Below are positions 39,555-51,646 of a stretch of 64,000 bases of DNA, piece by piece. The notes under the pieces were generated by a model, which made no database searches, was not told the DNA's origin, and saw only the letters and a program-made list of their open reading frames with translations. The DNA lies in the NCBI RefSeq assembly GCF_002443255.2, contig NW_019211458.1:40269170-40333169 (forward strand). Reading direction: 5' to 3'. Every line of letters begins with the position of its first letter. The stretch's first letter is position 1. Position numbers and translations under genes: made by a program. The DNA is from Varroa destructor (Eukaryota; Arthropoda; Arachnida; Mesostigmata; Varroidae).

Positions 39555-39782
39555 ATGGACACTTCGATCGAGAGAGATCCTTGGCAAGCCCACATATGCC
39601 CAAACAACCGAATACTGAATACAAGAGGACCCAACAAAACAGTAGCATTACTACCGGTGACCAGCGCCAGCAACAGAAGCCGGGCGCGAAAGAAAAATGA
39701 GGATCAAAGCAAATACGGGTCTCTACAACGACAACAGTTATCGGAGCATGAGCAGTGCGTAAACGTATGTCGAACATATTAG
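39555..39782 (+). CDS. candidate ORF, hydrophilic, unknown
   Basis: A 75-codon plus-strand frame starts at an ATG in good context (GGAATGG). The product is rich in Asn, Arg, Lys, Gln and Ser, with an acidic start and a basic middle. It overlaps a second plus-strand frame (39755-40021, basic, about 88 codons), and a third hydrophilic frame follows at 40202-40399. The succession could be one decayed coding region with frameshifts, or the result of purine-rich DNA. A 138-codon minus-strand frame (39391-39807) overlaps and is probably the complement's shadow. No family recognised. Confidence 0.22.
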   Translation: MDTSIERDPWQAHICPNNRILNTRGPNKTVALLPVTSASNRSRARKKNEDQSKYGSLQRQQLSEHEQCVNVCRTY

Positions 39783-40129
39783 GAACGCAGACGACAACGG
39801 CGAGCAAAAGACGAACGAAGGTAACAAGGCCCAGTGTAAATAAGTATCAGCGAAGGAAAGCTCATATGGAAAAGGCAGCGATCTCTTTCAGAGAACTGAT
39901 GATCGAGAGGCAAAAATTAAAGTCAGTACCCCAACAAACGCGCTGCTTCCACTCGAATAGTATCGCCTTTCCTAATATTGATAGCCGAGTCTCGCTTGTG
40001 TATGGTCATCGTATGGGATGAACATAGAATGAAAAAAGTCAGGAAATAATGCAAAACAGCCTCATATCAGCGAGGGACAGGTTAGTTGAATTTTTATTGA
40101 ATTTTGACAACGGGACAATGAGATTTCCG

Positions 40130-40150
40130 CATTATATGACGCATATAATG
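40130..40150. repeat. inverted repeat, 9-bp stem with 3-base loop
   Basis: CATTATATG, ACG, CATATAATG. Perfect stem. Confidence 0.85.
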
Positions 40151-40399
40151 ATTCTACATATACTCGACCGTGAGAGATCGAGTGTGCGGGAGCAGGAATG
40201 ATTGCGACATAATAAGCAAATACGTGAATGTGAAAGCGTTTGCTTATCTCCCAACGGAGGAAACTTAGCAGATGAAGACCGAGCTCAGTATAGCAGATTC
40301 ACTGAAATAAAACAACATGAAACAAAGAAGCTTCCCGCTAAGCTAGAGAGCTTAGGGTCGTTTTTAAAAACAAACATGCAATTACTAGGCGACCCGTAA

Positions 40400-41820
40400 T
40401 AATATTAATTTAGTACCTAAAAATGAATAGCTGTAATAATTTCTGTGCTTAAATTACTCACAAACGGACTATGTTAAACGCATTTGTGCATTGATTCGCT
40501 TCCAGGGGATGCCACTAGAATCATTGATCACATTTTTATCGTCAATTAATAACGCATACGTTATTTTTTTAGGCATTATCGCCAGTTTGCTTCTTCGTTA
40601 TTTCAAAACAATATCCTGTGTGGTAGCCGAGGAAAGTGTGAGGCATTGCACCTTTGTAACAAGAGGCAAACTCATCAACCTCAGTAGCAACAGGAACCCA
40701 TCCTACGATATCTTAAGATTGTTATGGTAACCATGAACAGAAGTGACCGTTCGATCTGTCTAGATGTTTTTGTAAAGGTACTGGATCGTTGAGTAGAGGA
40801 TCTTAGAAGAGGAAACCACTACACAGAATAGCCAGTAAGTTCAATTGACGAGCACACACAGATGCCCGTTTATCATTGCACCGGTGTCACCGAAACAGCC
40901 CAGGAGAAGAGAGCTAAATGCCACAGCTTCGCCACATTTTCCGAGTGGTTGATCGATCGTGGACCTGTATAGCATATATCATTATGATTATCGAAAATGA
41001 TTGTCAGCTATGAATATGTCACTTTTAAATAGGAACTCATCGCTTTTGAACTCGAATGAGGAATCGCGCAGCCGATTAGTTCTCGCTCAGATCGTTCTCA
41101 TAATGTCAGATCATAATCAGAATACATGTCGAATGAGGAGGGATGCAGCGAAGCTTTTGAGTATTTCGTTGTTAAATATTTCTAACAAGCGTATTTATTC
41201 GATTTAACTACGTACTGTTTGTATGAGGTCCTGAATAGGTGACAAGTCATTTAGGGAAATGCCCTCTGTAGATGCACAACTAGCTCCTAACTAGTAACTC
41301 AATATAAGGCCACATCGATACGCCTAAGCCCGATGAAGTCCGGCTCAATGGCGCCGTCTACAGTGAATTGACGTCTAAGTTGTCCAAAAACCCTGCCCTG
41401 GACAGAGGCCCAAACTGCGATCAGAACTTTGTTTTTGAAATTAATGTTGCTTTTACGTCTCACAGAAACACTTATAGCTTTCTGTTCAGTGTACTGAACT
41501 GTAAATTCATAGTTTTACAACGAATTCGGTTCGGCCTTTACAAAAGAGGTGCAGCGATCTAATGCTACAGTTTAGATTTCCTAAAACATTAATACACGAA
41601 AAACAGGTGCTCAATCCAAGATGGAGACACTCTTGAAGTACTGTATCAAGCAGTGGCTCTTTTTTTGACCCATCAGGAGTAGAACTTTTTCTTTGGAGGA
41701 TATGACGGTTTGATAGTCGACGCTCAACATTTTTTCAGACAGGACGGCAGCGAAAAGGCCTCTTAGTCTTTGCCTTGCGCAAGGGATTCGTTTTTTTATT
41801 CACTATCAGAAGGCAAAAAA
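40400..41820. other. non-genic stretch
   Basis: Short plus-strand frames at 40491-40730, 41001-41207 and 41368-41562 have no recognisable motifs. Confidence 0.5.
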
Positions 41821-41824
41821 GAAA

Positions 41825-42464
41825 TTATTTCCAAGAACACTGTTTATGTTTGCAGTGGTCTTCAAGTGTCTCACGACAAAGAGCGGCCTTACTACCCAAC
41901 GACTCTAAGTTCGGTGTTTCATATTGCTTTAAATGTTCGCCAGGTGTTTCGCAGTTATCAATATTTGGGTTAACTCTTTGCTTGGGGCTGCTTACTTTTG
42001 ACATTTTTTTTGTAAGCATCTTCTCTTCATCTGACTGTCTGCTGTCGTTCTCAAATTCACCTTTCAGTTCCATAGAAACTGTTACAAATCTCGGTCCGCA
42101 TTTCCATCCTATTTTAGATATTATTATGCTTTTTGGCTGAAATACATTTTTGTCCTTAACCATATACGTTCTGTTTTTGATCTTGAGCAAAGTGCTTGGC
42201 TGTGGGGTGCACTGTGTACCATTCCGTCCACTCCTTGAGTTTATTAAAGGTATCTGTTAGGGCCTTTGCAGTCCTTACTACGTAAGCTTGGAATTATCTA
42301 TGTACATCTATCTAATACCAACATTTTTATAATATACCAGTCTCCCCTTCGATTCTGTCGTACCGTTTCGAGATATCTAGAATCAGAAATCTTGTCCATT
42401 CATCTCGTTTTTGTCAATATCTATCCTATACCCATTCTTCCCGCCACAGTTCAAGGGCAGGCTT
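41825..42464 (-). mobile_element. decayed non-LTR retrotransposon, reverse transcriptase part
   Basis: Minus strand, pieces in three frames. At 42327-42464 (two in-frame stops) the pattern W-R-E-E-W ... W-T-R ... L-D-I-S-x-x-Y-D-R-I-E fits either the D-bearing RT motif (L-D-x-S-K-A-Y/F-D-R) or the 'W..EW ... WT..LI.DI' region after the RT in R1-type elements. At 42196-42282 the segment A-x-x-D-x-x-x-x-K-L-x-E-W-T-E-W-Y fits the helix after the YADD box, continued at about 42190 by L-K-I-K-N-R in another frame. The Y/F-A-D-D box itself is not found. An old, frameshifted, internally deleted copy; the clade cannot be fixed by eye. Confidence 0.5.
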
Positions 42465-45400
42465 CTTCATTATCAGATTTAGCTTAGCGCTCGCAGAGGG
42501 CTCCATTCATTCTTCTGCCAACATGTCTCACGGTGGTATTACTCATTCGTTACTTATTCAAGATGTAAGGTAGCGTCTCTAGAGACCGTCCTGTGAAATG
42601 TATTGCTCTCATTACCACTGTCCCCTGGGCCTAAAACAAGGATCCTAGTTCTTTCTACTTTTCAAGTACATGTTTGCGATGGATGGAAATGCGCACTTTA
42701 TTGAATGCTAAATACTTTTACCTAGTATTTACTGGTTTTCCTTCTGTTCATGGTGAACACACAATAGAGAGCACGCACGGCGACTGATATTCCGCTAATT
42801 CTGTATTTGGTTTGTTACAATTGATAGTTGAGTATTAAACTACGACCTTAAGCAAATCCAACTCGTTGTACTACTCGGAGATAACTGTTGCATTGTACAT
42901 TTTCCATTTAGTTTACTGCCAATCATAAATGTAAATTATATGGCCTATTATCGATATATTGAATGCATAGCCCACGAAAGACTACTGAACTCAAGCGAAG
43001 TACGAAAAGGACTCAATCGTGTGTTCGGACGTAACATCTGATTTTGTAAGATCAGTCATATTTCTGAAGCGCAAATTGTATATCGCATAGATACTATAGT
43101 AGGATAAGTCAAAATTTTGATTTTTTACCGCAGCAAAAAATATGTTTTTTCTTTTTTCTAATTGAAAGATATACATACGCGTATTATATGTCACCTCGGA
43201 TAATTGAAGATAACGGCCGGTTATGAATAGAGATATTTAATCTAATATTTCATTGTACGGGAGCTACTGTCATCGGTTGAATTGGTATCGCTCGATATGC
43301 ACAGCGTAATGAAATTTGGAAAGGCTGAATTCTTCATTGAGATGCTGCCCGCTGTTAAGTATCTTCTATGTAGGGCATAATAAAAAGTTCACCAACTTCA
43401 ACAAGTTCGCAAGTGCGCAACTGCTTTGTGGATAAGCAATGTGATAATTAAGTTTTACTTAAATTTCAAATATGAAAAGGTTTGCAGAAGGGTTTAGCCT
43501 CTACCTGTATAAGCCCGTTCATCTATAAGGAGGAGATACGCCTATGTGATTCTTTCAGAAGTCCACATTTAAAGAACGAAATCACTCATACGGGAAATTC
43601 TGCATAGGATAAATGTTAGCATCAGAACGAACAAGAATCTCGCGGTCGTTTTGTCCGATTCACACCTCGACGCATCCGATTGCGAAGGCAAACAAATCGT
43701 TCGAAATACTTCGATCCAGCGTTGACGGGCGCCGTACTGTTGGGTGGAAATCCGGCCGGAATGGCCTCACCACAGGGGGAGTTTTTAAGTCTGATAAAAT
43801 CGGCCGATACTCATGAATGCTTTGAACTGCTGCGGAAACGTAACCAGACGACATGGAGGCCCTTAAGCAGCCGAGCTGGTATTCCAAATAAATGTTGACC
43901 GTATTGATTAGCTTCGAATAGCGCGAAATGATGCGGGACTGCGATACATTGGCTAGGAAGCAGCGCAGATGTATCATTAACAACATCTTATTGTTACTAC
44001 TAGCGTTTAGACGTGTTCGGCGCTTCATATATAACAAGGACTCTAAGTATCCTGTCACCTTATGTAATATTCATAACAAGCGCCCGTAAGTATGCGATGA
44101 AGCTTCGTTATAACAGGTTTAACACAAGATTTCGATGCCAACCCTTCCGAAAAGGATAAATACCGGTTATGTAAAAATCTGTACTGATTGGCAGTAGATA
44201 GCAGCAGAAGGGGGTAATAATGGTCCCGACCGGCTTTGATATCACATGCCTGGCCATTCTAATTGGGTATACACCAGTCATATAGTGCAATCAACAGTGC
44301 GCATATGAAGAAGTACCCCATTGGATTGCTTTGCGTTTGACGATCAATCATTACCGTTCTATAGTACTAAGTCTAATCAGTAAATCTCTCTTAGTTCTCT
44401 TGGCGTCTGTAATTTGAAGAGATCGCGGAGGCGTTCTCACTGTTTGCATGAGCGGCTTATTATGCTTCGTAAAGATGGTATTGTATGAGAATCCTATAAT
44501 ACCAGTCTTTCCCAACTGTGAAGGAAACACACTGGCATTATAGATGTCTGAAAATAGGCACGGTGGGTTCAACACGTAGAGGTAATAAATGTCGTTCAAA
44601 AGCACTCTTGGAGATGGTCTTTTTATACTAGAGAATGTCACTGGTAATTACGAAACTCGGAGAAATCGGCTCTATACGCCTGACACCGAAAACCCAATTA
44701 CAAATATGTTCGATTGCGCCGTCCGTGCCGTTCGGTACGATGCGACGTTTAATAGTATCATTGGTATTGCCCCGGGCGAGGGCGGGCATCACAAGATCTG
44801 CCTAGCTCTCATTTTGATATGATACATTTGATAGGCATACATCAGTTTCGATTCTCTCCAGCATATGCTCGATCAAGCGTCTTCGATTGTTTGATCGGTC
44901 ACGATTGTCACTTTTGGAGCATGCTTAACCAATACTTAAACGCTCTTCCTTCTACGTTTAAATAGGAATATAAGCACTACAGAGTAATGCTACATAAAAC
45001 CTGCATTCATATGGAGGTTGGTAGTCTCACAGAAACGTATGAGTGCTGCACGGTTGGACATGTAACTCACGTGGATTTCAATGCGAATACAGGCGCCCCC
45101 TAGATTTTGGCTTAGCCCGACATATACCTGTTCGGGTTGGGTGAGAATAACGAGCCTGGAGATAATAAAGAAACCCAATAGTAGTACTGTTATATTATAT
45201 CTGATGAAAATCTGAGGTCGGCGGTTAAGGTGGTGCCAGCGTATCGCGACAAAGGAATTATACTAGGCGCCCTTGTTGCCACTGTGAGTATTACTGCTGC
45301 AGCGGTCGCTGATTCTTACGGTTTTAGCTATTTCAGCAAGTCAAGCCACTCCTGCGTGTATATAGAAGCGGACTAAAATGTTTAGAGACAAGATTGAACT

Positions 45401-45600
45401 TTTAGGTACGGGTAAATATATGGCTGTTTACATTGTTAGTAACGATTGAGAATAGAGTTAAGACTATGGTGGCTACATGTTCTTACCGTACGACATGAAC
45501 TTTCAGAAATAACAGTTTGGCGTCATTTTGAATTCGCAGCAGTATATACATTAAGCTAAAAGTGATTTGTACGACTGTAAAAAAAAAGCATGCTTGATGA
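42465..45600. other. non-genic stretch
   Basis: Overlapping frames at 43613-43898 (plus), 43660-44058 (minus) and 44589-44822 (plus, ATG start, 77 codons, G-rich end) look protein-like in composition but match no family I know. A 17-base string (44731-44747) also occurs near 53454, which chance could explain. Confidence 0.45.
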
Positions 45601-45678
45601 TGACGTAGTGCGTAGCGTGTTCGCCTCCTAAACCGGTGGGACTTGTGGTGGTCTGAGTTCGAATCTAAGCGTAGATAC
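45599..45678 (+). tRNA. tRNA-like sequence (pseudo-tRNA or SINE head)
   Basis: An A-box-like TAGTGCGTAGCG (45606) and a B-box-like GAGTTCGAATC (45655-45665) lie 49 bases apart, the spacing of a tRNA or tRNA-derived SINE promoter. Between them CTCCTAA sits where an anticodon loop would be (CCT would read arginine codons). The T stem pairs in 4 of 5 positions, the anticodon stem in about 2-3 of 5, and the acceptor stem in 4-5 of 7. The anticodon-stem mismatches argue against a working tRNA. No second copy is evident in the window. Confidence 0.35.
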
Positions 45679-45679
45679 A

Positions 45680-46800
45680 ATTTGTTTCGTGTTGAAGGTT
45701 AACCCCTTAGTGCAGTGGAATCGGGCGTAAAATGCCACTCATTTGAAAGGAGCAATTCGTAAAAGGATTGATATAAATTTCAAGGCGTTTAGTTGATTTA
45801 AGAAACAGCAAAAGATAGCGTCCTGAATTGTTTGTGTTAGAAGCACGAGAGGAACCATATAGTATCTGATAATCGGCATTTTAGCTTTGAGTGAAGAGGA
45901 AGCCACGTTCCTCATATACAGTACGAAAATCGAGAAGCAACTAACCCGAATCAATAAAACAACTATGCGGAAGAATATTTTCTGAAACAGCTACATATCT
46001 GGACAGCTAAGTGCCTGTTAATGTTGAAAGATATCAGTTGATCTTTCAGCCTACCAAAGTTTATATATCGCAGATAATCCTGTTATCGTTCTATGGGGCA
46101 TACTCTTGGAGCATCTCCACTTGTTGTGTAATTGTAGATTATCCGCGAGCGATAACAAGACAAAAATGCAGCCAAGGAGTACTTTCTCAAATGTTACATA
46201 GACTGGTCAATTAATGTCAACATCCGACAACATTAAAGATATAACGATATATTGGCCAACGTATTTGGGTACAATAACATCCTCGTACGTTCCGATATTA
46301 AAAATTCTATTTTTTTTTTTTAATAGAAACAGTTATCTTGCACTTGCTTGGTGACTGCTTGATTTCATCTGTCGCAATTTGAATAGTTGCATAGTTCCGC
46401 ACTTGATAGAAACGTGGGATGAAGCGCTTCTATGTGAAGCTCAGAAATTGATAAGCGAAAGCTGTTAACGTACTTTGTTTTTTCGAAAGTATGATTTGAT
46501 GACTTAGAATTTTGTACCACCCGAATAACTTCTACGAAGTCTTACAATCAAACCTTACGCTCGCCCCTCGTAGTCTGGTTCAAAGCTACTCACACTAGAA
46601 TATTTTTCTTTATTATCCTGCCGTTCGTCCTAACATATAGCTTGTTTTTCCGCTGCCAATACCCATTTCAAACCAACGCCGTCTTGTATCGACATAGTAA
46701 ACTCGGTGCGTACCCCTTTATCGGTAGCTGATTTTTTTTCAAAGTGCGAACTGTTACATCTAATACGCTGATCCAAAAAGAGTAATATGGCAAAAATATA
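45680..46800. other. non-genic stretch
   Basis: Short frames only; poly-T at 46310-46321. Confidence 0.55.
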
Positions 46801-46934
46801 GAATGTCAATCACACAAACAATACGGAGTTCGTCCGAGCATTAACAACAGGCAAAGCAACCTTAATTCGATTATCAATTTCCGTTCCTTCTTGCTCCCGA
46901 TCCAATATAAATATACACTGTCTCCTATAGTTAC

Positions 46935-47075
46935 CCTATCGTAATGGTACGGTAACGGAACGCGCGACAAAACAAAAGTAGCCTTTAAAGGGCCCAGCAG
47001 GGGCACGGTAACGGAGCAAAGCGACGCCTCTGCCAGCCGCCGGAAATCGTCTCCAACAAATCCCGTCACATACTG
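46935..47075 (-). CDS. candidate 141-nt internal exon, phase 0-0
   Basis: Minus strand. A long pyrimidine tract ending GGTTTTCAG (AG at 47077-47076) is the best acceptor context on this strand in the window. The following 141 bases are GC-rich and stay open as exactly 47 codons up to a donor AGG|GTAACT. The product mixes a short acidic/aromatic start, a Leu/Pro-rich middle and a Tyr/His-rich end. The same frame stays open on both sides (46806-47246, 146 codons), so splicing is not proven. No known domain; gene identity unknown. Confidence 0.35.
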
Positions 47076-47099
47076 CTGAAAACCAAAAAAAATAGTATC

Positions 47100-47530
47100 C
47101 CATGAACGCACCTGTTGTTTATAAGCGACATCGGCCATCAACCGAACACCGAATGTTCGACGCGTTGCTCTGTTGTCCTTACCCGCCTGCACAGTAACCT
47201 GTATTTGTTTGAATTGCTTTGTAGTGTTCTTCAATTTATACTTCATGTTTCGCCTCTACCTAGATCTTCCTCTCCGTCCGCTTCTCGGTCTATTGGTTCG
47301 GGGACACGTGTGCTATGGGAAGATCTTCTTCGTATGCGTGCCTGACGAACAACGTGAGGCGCTACCGTGTAGATATAGGGGAACGAGGACTGCAGCGACA
47401 ATGAAATGGTTCGGTCGAAAAGTGGATTTGAATCACATAGGATCGGACGTTATCGACATACAGTATCGCAAGCGCACCGGAACGAGCCGAAGTGATCGCT
47501 TAAACAACGACAGTGTAGCTCAACGGTGAA
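47100..47530. promoter_or_regulatory. GC/CpG-rich block
   Basis: CpG-richer than its flanks, with overlapping frames on both strands (47173-47529 plus, 118 codons). Possible 5' exon or promoter; nothing specific is recognised. Confidence 0.25.
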
Positions 47531-50199
47531 CCTGGACAAAGGATGTAAAGCTACTGTGCGGAAAGAAAACAATGGCAACAACAATCTGGTAGATTAGTTT
47601 GCCATCTCACGGTACAGCGTCTTCACAGTATTAACATAGATTTTTTTTCTCGTTTGTAAACATATCCTGAGAACGGATATCGCCGATTGATAAATAGAGT
47701 AAACGGTGATGCCGAAATTGGCCTCCCTCCAATTGCTTCCTTTGTCTAAAGAAAACCTAAAACGATGTAATTAAGCAAAACCACGATAAACAGATAAATT
47801 ATTAAACTACTTATAAATAAATACGAAGAATTTAAGATCGCTTTTGCTTTACGTTACGTAAGTCTATTGCACTGGATATTCGAAAAGAAAATGCTCAATG
47901 TTCAATGTTCCAGTAACGAACTGATTCACAGTCAGAGGCCAAGGCCACAGTCAGAGGCCAAGGCTTCATTAGCAGCGTGTGACCTAACCTCGCCTAGCAA
48001 CCTAGCTTTCCCTTTATTTGTTTGCTTCATTCATCCTGAAGTACCATAATCAATCAAATCTGTGCAGTATCTCTTACCTTCTTTTACCTTAGCATCTAAT
48101 CGATCCTGTCGCGTATCATTATTATTATTAGCCGTATCAAAATTAGTTTATTTTTTTATTTTATTTATAAAAAAAAAAACGCTTCAACAGTATCGTAGCT
48201 TGTATTCGCTTAGGAGTGATTGTTGGATAGTCAATTTTATGGATCATATCTACGATGAGATGCAATAATTATTGTTTTCAAACAAATATCATCAATTTAT
48301 AATACAAGAGTAGAGCGGTCGTCACGGATGAACGGGTCTAACGAACGATTCAGCCATCTCAATCAACGAAATCGGTGATTCAGCTTTGGCAGTCACCTGC
48401 GACTATTAAAACACGAACCGGACACGTAAAAGAGCGGCCATCCTATCAGCATGGACCACCATCATTAGCATTAAAGATGGTATAACCTTAAGTCGTGTTT
48501 TGACCTTCTTTCAGCTGGCAGCTTAGCCTTAAATAGGTTGAACGAATCGGACAGTTGTTTTTATACAACACGAATTTATTCCATAATCATATTACAGTAC
48601 AAGTATATCGTTAAGGCTGAATGATAGGTACATTGAGGCTTTAAAGCTTTCCGACGTCAAATCAATTACAGGCAGGAAACAGCTTTGCAAGAGCCTCTCA
48701 CCGGCAGGGTTAAACATTGCTAGGGATACGTAACCTTGTCGCACGTACGATTGAAACAGAAATCTTTGATATCAATCAATAATTCCATTAGGGTGCTCTT
48801 CTCGGATAAGATTCGTAAACTCATATATTAGAGGCCGGCTACGGTTTGGTATCAGGAAGGCCTGGGGTATGATAACTGTACATTTGAAAAACAGTGGTAT
48901 CTCTATATAGGACAAGAGAGTTAGAACTCATTTTAGGCTGTTAAAAAAAATATTTATCTAATATATGAACCTGTTAGAGTCACCGGCCGTATAAAATGTT
49001 TCCCTTTACTTTATATTAAATGAATGTAAACACAATTTGGCACAGGAACGCGTGATACGAACAACTTAGTGACAGCGCAACCTCGACATGAGAAGACCCT
49101 AATCGCACAAGCAGTTTCACATCTAAATTAGATGACTCGGGAAAAAGCGCCTTTCCCAAGTTGTGTGACAACGGGCTTTTTTTCGCCTGAAGTACAAAAA
49201 AATAGCTTTTTCTATTTTGATTTGTTTGCACATTAATCATCATCAGCGAGCAGCTATAGGTGACTAGTGAAGGAAGTCCGCGCGAACAGACGCACTCAGA
49301 ACGTAACTTCATCCATAGCCGACGAGATACACCGGCCGCAGTCGTCATACGGCTATCTTTTCAAGAGAACGGCTTTAAATCGTTTTTTATTGGCTTTCAT
49401 CGCTAAGCTCTTTCGTTAGAATGGCATCTTCATAATGGACTTCGAATATTGACTCACGTCCCCGTCTGCTAACAAACAATCCTTCCCTGGCTAATGTGCG
49501 TGCGGGTACCTTCATTTATTGCACCACATACGTACAATATATAGGAATATTAACACGTATATACACACAAGTGCGTATCACCGTACTGTCACTACTCCAG
49601 CCAATACATTACAATAGCGAACCGCTACAGCTGGAACACTTAAATGAAGCCATTAATCTTAATTAATTAATAATAAATTATAGCAGATTTGCGGACGTAA
49701 TGATGCTTGTCTCGCCTTTAATATGAGGTTTCGAAGTTGGCAGCAGTTCTTGGTCGTAGCCTGTTGAACGTTAAAGCTGATAAGTTAGTTGAGATTATTT
49801 ACAAACACAACGTTTATAGAAGTTGCACTTTAATTATGTATCAGTGGCTATAAATGATAAGCAAAAGGGGGATGGATTCAATTAAAGGGTTACGTAAAAG
49901 CTGTGGAAAAACAGCGCACGGAACCAGTAGCGACGCATTTTACATGTCTCAACGAAAGAGGAGATGTTCGTATAGCAAAAACGAGATTTTAAAAGAATAT
50001 ATGGAATAGTTTGTAAACTTGTAAATAATCAATCCGATAAATCCATTTATTTAAATTTGCCAGATAAAATTCGAAATATATATATTTATGGCAACTTGGC
50101 GTACTAAGCTTTATACCCTATCCGATACCATATATATGATTGCTTCACAAGCTTGGCTAAAGATAACGTTTCTAAACTGGTTGATTCAACGTCTACGGG
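47531..50199. other. non-genic stretch
   Basis: Contains a 19-bp tandem duplication (47927-47964) and a poly-A tract (48169-48179). A 110-codon minus-strand frame (49016-49348) lacks motifs. Confidence 0.55.
47927..47964. repeat. 19-bp tandem duplication
   Basis: Two identical adjacent copies of CACAGTCAGAGGCCAAGGC. Confidence 0.95.
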
Positions 50200-50264
50200 G
50201 TAAGTTGTTTAGGGCCCACCAATAAGTGCGTTATACAAGTGCCATTCCTCGGTTAATTACTGCG

Positions 50265-51646
50265 TCAGACTGTTTTGCGATTGAGTTTGTGAATAGTCGA
50301 AAGTATGATACAAACCAAATGGTTGCCTAGATTTAATACAAACGCATAACAGAACTCCTGTATTTTCAATAGGTGATGGTAGAAATTGTGTACTGCATTG
50401 CCTGTTACCACATGCTTGATAGGCCGGTCAAATCCTTTCCACGTCGTATCTGTGATGGCCCCCATTCGGGGTCAACCTCCGCCCCTTTCGGTTCCATTTT
50501 ACAGCTTCTCTCACTTGCTTTTTTGAAGCGTCCGTGTTGCGGGTAGATTAAAACTGCGAAGTAGGTGGTTGGTAAACGGTGACGTCGCTGCAGCCGCCGC
50601 TAGGTAAACATGCCTGTTACGGGTTGTCCTGTGCAGTTCCAAGATTCTTTTGAGGAAAAGTCCTCTAATATTATTAAGTGTTTCTAAATTAAGCCCACCC
50701 CGCAAGTGGCAACTGGTGAAACCTTGAGGTGGAAATGTCGTAAAGTGTTTAAGAGGTGCAATCGGTAGGTATAAATATTGAGGACTACGTTATCAAGACT
50801 TTCTACATTTTTTCGTATGTCTTTGAAGAAGGAAGAAAGTTTGGTCTGGTTTGGTTTGGTAGGAAGAAAGATCAGCAGCTTCAGCGGGGCGAATATACAT
50901 CTTATATATGTCGGTGGCTGACTCGAGAGGTATAGCGTGTCACAAAGCGCGACTCTGATATTTCTCCTGATTTCAGTTGCCTCGGCTTTGATTAGACTGA
51001 TGGTTAGACTCAATTCCGAGACAACGGAATCTGGTCTGGCTGTAGCGTGCTGCAGATAGAAGCGACTGTTCCTGTAAAAATCCTGCACAGAGGCAAATCC
51101 TCACCATATTTGTAAACCCCCGCATCTTGCCCGGGATAAGCAAAACCGAAAAAAGGAGAGGGCTTCAGTGATCACCCCGGGCTAAACCTGTAGTCTGGAT
51201 TTCAAAACACCAGCATCGATTATAGATAGCGCTGTTCTTTTGCAGTATCGCTGCTACTAAGTACTTTTGCAGAAGCTCGTACGTCGGCAAGGATACTTTA
51301 GGCTATATTCCTTGAGAGAGAGTCGAAAGCAGCTTTCAAGTCCATAAAGTCTGGCCGAAGTTGATATCGGCAAGGGGGGACCTTGCACGTCTTTTTCCTA
51401 TGATCGTGTTGTTTCTTGAATGTTGCACTCATACTCTCTAGGAACGCGTCCAATCTTTTTGCCAGCGGATAGAAAGGCAGTGCATAGCAAACACGTTTTC
51501 GTGACTCCTCGCCTCGGCGTCGGTTGGCTTGTGTCGCCTTTGCTTTTTGGGATAACGAAATCCCGCATATGAGGACGAAACAGTCCGGAATAAACGTTCG
51601 TTAAACAAGGCCGTCCAGTACAGTGCCAGCCCATTGCAACAGGCAA
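50265..51646 (-). mobile_element. decayed non-LTR retrotransposon (LINE), RT to C-terminal region
   Basis: Minus strand, motifs in collinear order but split over several frames. 51503-51565: R-D-F-V-I-P-K-S-K-G-D then R-R-G-V-T, matching the 'VIPLPKKGD...NWRGI' box of non-LTR reverse transcriptases. 51298-51351: D-F-M-D-L-K-A-A-F-D-S-L, the catalytic 'F.D..KAFDS' box. 51149-51202: a degenerate 'F.V..GVRQG..LSP.LF' box. 50601-50660: L-F-L-K-R-I-L-x-L-H-R-x-T-R-N-R-x-V-Y-L, the segment after the RT. 50373-50414: H-V-V-T-G-N-A-V-H, the 'TGH' region before the C-terminal zinc knuckle. No intact YADD box is seen. Frameshifts and stops show it is dead. No poly-A, no target duplications seen, and no 5' endonuclease recognised. 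Confidence 0.7.

Noticed and set aside
39391..39807. 138-codon minus-strand frame with hydrophobic middle
   Set aside because: Complement of a hydrophilic plus-strand frame; hydrophobic antisense frames are a common shadow.
43660..44058. 132-codon minus-strand frame
   Set aside because: One or two frames of this size are expected by chance; no motif, and it overlaps equally open plus-strand frames.
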